From: UBA10906 sp049296695
Lineage (GTDB): Bacteria; Pseudomonadota; Gammaproteobacteria; Methylococcales; Methylomonadaceae
NCBI GenBank assembly: GCA_049296695.1
Contig: JBAQSX010000013.1
Span: forward strand, 27,533 to 91,532
Direction: 5' to 3'
Length of the DNA stretch: 64,000 nucleotides
The translations under genes and the position numbers were made by a program. A model generated the notes under the pieces. That model did no database searches. It saw only the letters and a list, made by a program, of their open reading frames with translations, and was not told the origin of the DNA. Positions within the stretch are counted from its first letter, which is position 1. Each line of letters starts with the position of its first letter. Positions 61,390-64,000 of this stretch are shown here, one piece after another.

Positions 61390-61465
61390 CGTGGGAATAA
61401 TCAATCAAACCCCTAAACGTCCAACACCCCAACATTCAACGCGTTTTTCACAATAAAATCACGGC
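61390..61465. repeat. gyrB 3' end, duplicated at 60852-60926
   Basis: Original copy of the direct repeat that brackets hicBA: last 15 codons and stop of gyrB and about 25 bp of flank. Repeat unit length (start to start) is about 538 bp. Confidence 0.8.
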
Positions 61466-63824
61466 GCGGCTCGACCACATCACCCATTAAGGTGGTGAAA
61501 ATCTCATCAGCGGCAATGGCATCTTCAATGCGAACTTGCAACAAACGGCGGTTGTTTGAGTCCAGCGTGGTTTCCCATAACTGCTCAGGATTCATCTCAC
61601 CTAAGCCTTTATAGCGTTGAATATGTTGCCCTTTTTTAGTTTCTTGCATCATCCAATCAAAGGCTTGCTTGAAATTACTCACCATTTGCTGACGCTCACC
61701 CATGAGCAAATACGAAGCCTCACTAAACAAACCTGTGGTAGCCTCAGCGTATTGGGCAATCAAGCCATAATCTTTGCTGGCAAAAAAACTCGCCGCTAAT
61801 ACAAAGGTTTTGGTCATGCTGTGCAAACGCTTACTGATAACAAAGGTGAAATCATGCGCGTTATGATACTCAAGCGTCAGCGTGAACACCGCTTTGCCAT
61901 GACTGCTGACTAAATAGTTTTCTAAACTGGCAAGCCATGCGCGAAGTTGCGCCTCGTCTTGTTTGATGGACTCCGATAGCACGGGCATTAAGCACAAGGC
62001 TTCTAAAAACGCGTCATCATAACGGCGGGTTAAGCGACTGATAATTAACGATACTTCAATGAATTGCTTGGCGAGTTTTTCTAAGCCTTGCCCTAAAATC
62101 GCAGGTGTGTCGGCATTGCTAAACAATTGCGCTTTGTCTAAGGCGAGCTGTACTAAATAATTATTTAACTCCGCATCGTCTTTAACATATTGTTCTTGCT
62201 TGCCTTTTTTGACTTTATACAGCGGCGGTTGCGCGATGTAGATATAACCTTTTTCAATAATTTCAGGCAATTGCCTATAGAAAAAGGTTAACAGTAAAGT
62301 GCGGATATGCGAGCCGTCAACATCGGCATCTGTCATTATTATGATGCGGTGATAGCGCAGTTTTTCTAAGTTATATTCATCTTTACCAATGCCACAACCC
62401 AGCGCGGTGATGAGCGTTCCTACTTCTTCAGACGAAATCATTTTGTCAAAACGGGCTTTTTCCACGTTTAAAATTTTACCTTTTAGCGGCAAAATCGCTT
62501 GCGTTCTACGGTCGCGCCCTTGTTTGGCAGAACCACCCGCCGAGTCACCTTCCACTAAAAATAATTCCGATAAAGCAGGGTCTTTTTCTTGGCAATCAGC
62601 GAGTTTTCCGGGTAAGCCTGCAATGTCTAACGTAGTTTTACGGCGGGTTAATTCGCGGGCTTTTCGCGCCGCTTCTCTGGCACGCGCCGCGTCTAAAATT
62701 TTGCCGACAATGATTTTAGCGATTTGCGGTTTTTCTAATAAGAAATCCTGCAATTTGTCATTCATGGTCGATTCCACTAAGGGCTTGACCTCCGAAGACA
62801 CCAGCTTGTCTTTGGTTTGTGAAGAAAATTTCGGGTCGGGGACTTTAACTGATAACACCGCTGTTAAACCTTCCCGCGCATCGTCACCTGTGGTGTTGAC
62901 TTTTTCCTTTTTTGCCAAGCCGTTAGCTTCGATGTATTGGTTAATGGTGCGGGTCAACGCGCCTCTAAAGCCTGCTAAATGGCTACCGCCGTCCCGTTGT
63001 GGAATGTTGTTGGTGTAACAAAACACATTTTCTTGATAAGAATCATTCCATTGCATTGCCACTTCTACGGTTACGCCGTCTTTTTCAGCAATAAAATAAA
63101 ACACATCGGCAAATAACGGGGTTTTGTTTTTGTTTAAATGACTAACAAACGCGCTGATACCGCCTTCAAATTCAAACACATCGTGCTTATCGGTGCGCTC
63201 ATCGCTCAAACTAATACGCACCCCTGAGTTTAAAAACGATAATTCGCGCAAACGTTTTGCCAAAATGTCGTAATGAAATTCGACATCGCTAAAGGTTTCA
63301 CGGCTGGGTTTAAAGCTGATAGATGTGCCTGAGCCTTCTGCATTACTAACTGGCGCGAGTGGGGCTTGCGGTACGCCGTGCTGATAAAGTTGGCGGTATA
63401 ACTGCCCGTTTTTACGCACTTCTAACACTAATTCCTCAGACAACGCGTTGACCACCGACACGCCCACGCCATGCAATCCGCCTGAGACTTTATAGGTGTT
63501 GTCGTCAAATTTACCGCCTGCGTGTAACACGGTCATGATGACCTCCGCCGCTGACCTGCCTTCTTCTTCGTGTATATCGACAGGAATGCCGCGCCCGTCA
63601 TCGGTGACGGTGACAAAGCCGTTGCTGTGAATGGTCACTTGCACTTCGGTGCAATAACCCGCCAAAGCCTCGTCTATGGAGTTATCCACCACTTCAAATA
63701 CCAGATGATGCAAGCCTGAGCCGTCATCGGTGTCGCCAATGTACATACCGGGGCGTTTGCGTACCGCGTCCAAGCCTTTTAAGACTTGAATATGGGTGCT
63801 GTCATAAGAATCGTTACTGCTCAT
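61413..63824 (-). CDS. gyrB: DNA gyrase subunit B
   Basis: ATPase subunit of gyrase; 803 residues from the ATG at 63824 (MSSNDSYDSTHIQVLKGLDA), matching the family start; the frame is open 69 bp further but without similarity. GHKL ATPase: EVVDNSIDEALAGYC, DDGRGIPVDIHEEEGRSA, GGLHGVGVSVVNALS; TOPRIM: LVEGDSAGGSAKQGRDRR and TDADVDGSHIRTLLL; the gammaproteobacterial insert region follows; QRYKGLGEMNPEQLW near the end. The 3' end is duplicated beyond the HicBA pair. recF is not visible upstream within the window. Confidence 0.98.
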   Translation of the reverse strand: MSSNDSYDSTHIQVLKGLDAVRKRPGMYIGDTDDGSGLHHLVFEVVDNSIDEALAGYCTEVQVTIHSNGFVTVTDDGRGIPVDIHEEEGRSAAEVIMTVLHAGGKFDDNTYKVSGGLHGVGVSVVNALSEELVLEVRKNGQLYRQLYQHGVPQAPLAPVSNAEGSGTSISFKPSRETFSDVEFHYDILAKRLRELSFLNSGVRISLSDERTDKHDVFEFEGGISAFVSHLNKNKTPLFADVFYFIAEKDGVTVEVAMQWNDSYQENVFCYTNNIPQRDGGSHLAGFRGALTRTINQYIEANGLAKKEKVNTTGDDAREGLTAVLSVKVPDPKFSSQTKDKLVSSEVKPLVESTMNDKLQDFLLEKPQIAKIIVGKILDAARAREAARKARELTRRKTTLDIAGLPGKLADCQEKDPALSELFLVEGDSAGGSAKQGRDRRTQAILPLKGKILNVEKARFDKMISSEEVGTLITALGCGIGKDEYNLEKLRYHRIIIMTDADVDGSHIRTLLLTFFYRQLPEIIEKGYIYIAQPPLYKVKKGKQEQYVKDDAELNNYLVQLALDKAQLFSNADTPAILGQGLEKLAKQFIEVSLIISRLTRRYDDAFLEALCLMPVLSESIKQDEAQLRAWLASLENYLVSSHGKAVFTLTLEYHNAHDFTFVISKRLHSMTKTFVLAASFFASKDYGLIAQYAEATTGLFSEASYLLMGERQQMVSNFKQAFDWMMQETKKGQHIQRYKGLGEMNPEQLWETTLDSNNRRLLQVRIEDAIAADEIFTTLMGDVVEPRRDFIVKNALNVGVLDV

Positions 63825-63898
63825 TGCTTTTTGCCTTTGAAAATTTGATAAAAATAACGCGCTTAGAATGTGTCGCGGGTTATCGTTCTGCACACGCT

Positions 63899-63904
63899 AT
63901 TATA
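63899..63904 (-). promoter_or_regulatory. Possible gyrB promoter -10
   Basis: Perfect TATAAT on the minus strand within a CGCTATAATAGCG palindrome, 75 bp upstream of the gyrB start. No convincing -35 was found. Confidence 0.4.
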
Positions 63905-64000
63905 GCGTTATAGGGGATTTTAAGGGGGGGTAATAATGGATAGGAAAATTAATTTTGGCAGTGTGGGCGTGTTTATTATTTTTTTTTAAAACAGTTAAAT

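Noticed and set aside
62389..63018. 209-residue plus-strand ORF
   Set aside because: Antisense to gyrB; a shadow frame of a strongly conserved gene.

Overview
The window looks like chromosome from a gammaproteobacterial methylotroph, most likely a type I (Methylococcales-like) methanotroph. The evidence is a bacterial formylmethanofuran dehydrogenase subunit A (fhcA), formate-tetrahydrofolate ligase (fhs), serine hydroxymethyltransferase (glyA), a glycerate 2-kinase and a zwf-pgl pair, next to gammaproteobacterial-type ribosomal/RNA polymerase operons and the tRNA-Tyr-Gly-Thr-Trp-secE-nusG order. The species is inferred, not shown. The DNA is moderately AT-rich and nearly every gene reads on the minus strand; moaC, hemA, infA and a broken adhesin gene are the exceptions.

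Layout. 1-6.6 kb: one-carbon genes (fhs, cut by the window edge; glyA; glycerate kinase) with an ATPase + DUF4276 pair lodged between glyA and fhs, then moaC. 6.7-11.8 kb: a hypothetical protein, pgl-zwf, a PilZ-like protein and a CstA carrier. 12.0-29.5 kb: an unbroken alpha-spc-S10-str run from rplQ back to rpsL, including tuf, fusA, secY, rpoA and the tiny rpmJ. 29.7-41.6 kb: rpoC, rpoB, rplL, rplJ, rplA, rplK, nusG, secE. 41.6-47.6 kb: four tRNAs, pth, rplY, prs, tRNA-Gln, ispE, lolB and a TPR lipoprotein. 47.8-49.8 kb: hemA, a probable small RNA with its own terminator, and infA. 49.9-61.4 kb is the accessory zone: a RelE/ParE-like toxin-antitoxin pair, fhcA, a frameshifted haemagglutinin-type adhesin, an FAD oxidoreductase, a Sau3AI-like restriction-modification system, a DUF4062 protein and a HicBA pair. 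61.4-63.8 kb: gyrB.

The most interesting signal is structural. Three accessory modules each sit between two direct copies of a neighbouring sequence, in the order 'tail - module - tail'. The toxin-antitoxin pair lies between two 100-bp copies (one difference) that begin with the fhcA stop codon and contain its terminator hairpin. HicBA lies between the real gyrB 3' end and a second, diverged but still in-frame copy of the last 15 gyrB codons plus stop. The restriction-modification pair lies between two ~220-bp copies of a decayed small ORF. No integrase or transposase is visible. The pattern fits Campbell-type insertion or tandem duplication at gene 3' ends. Other items worth checking are the unidentified ~190-nt RNA at 49.3-49.5 kb, the ATPase/DUF4276 pair, and a 31-bp perfect inverted duplication of the 3' end of the adhesin gene.
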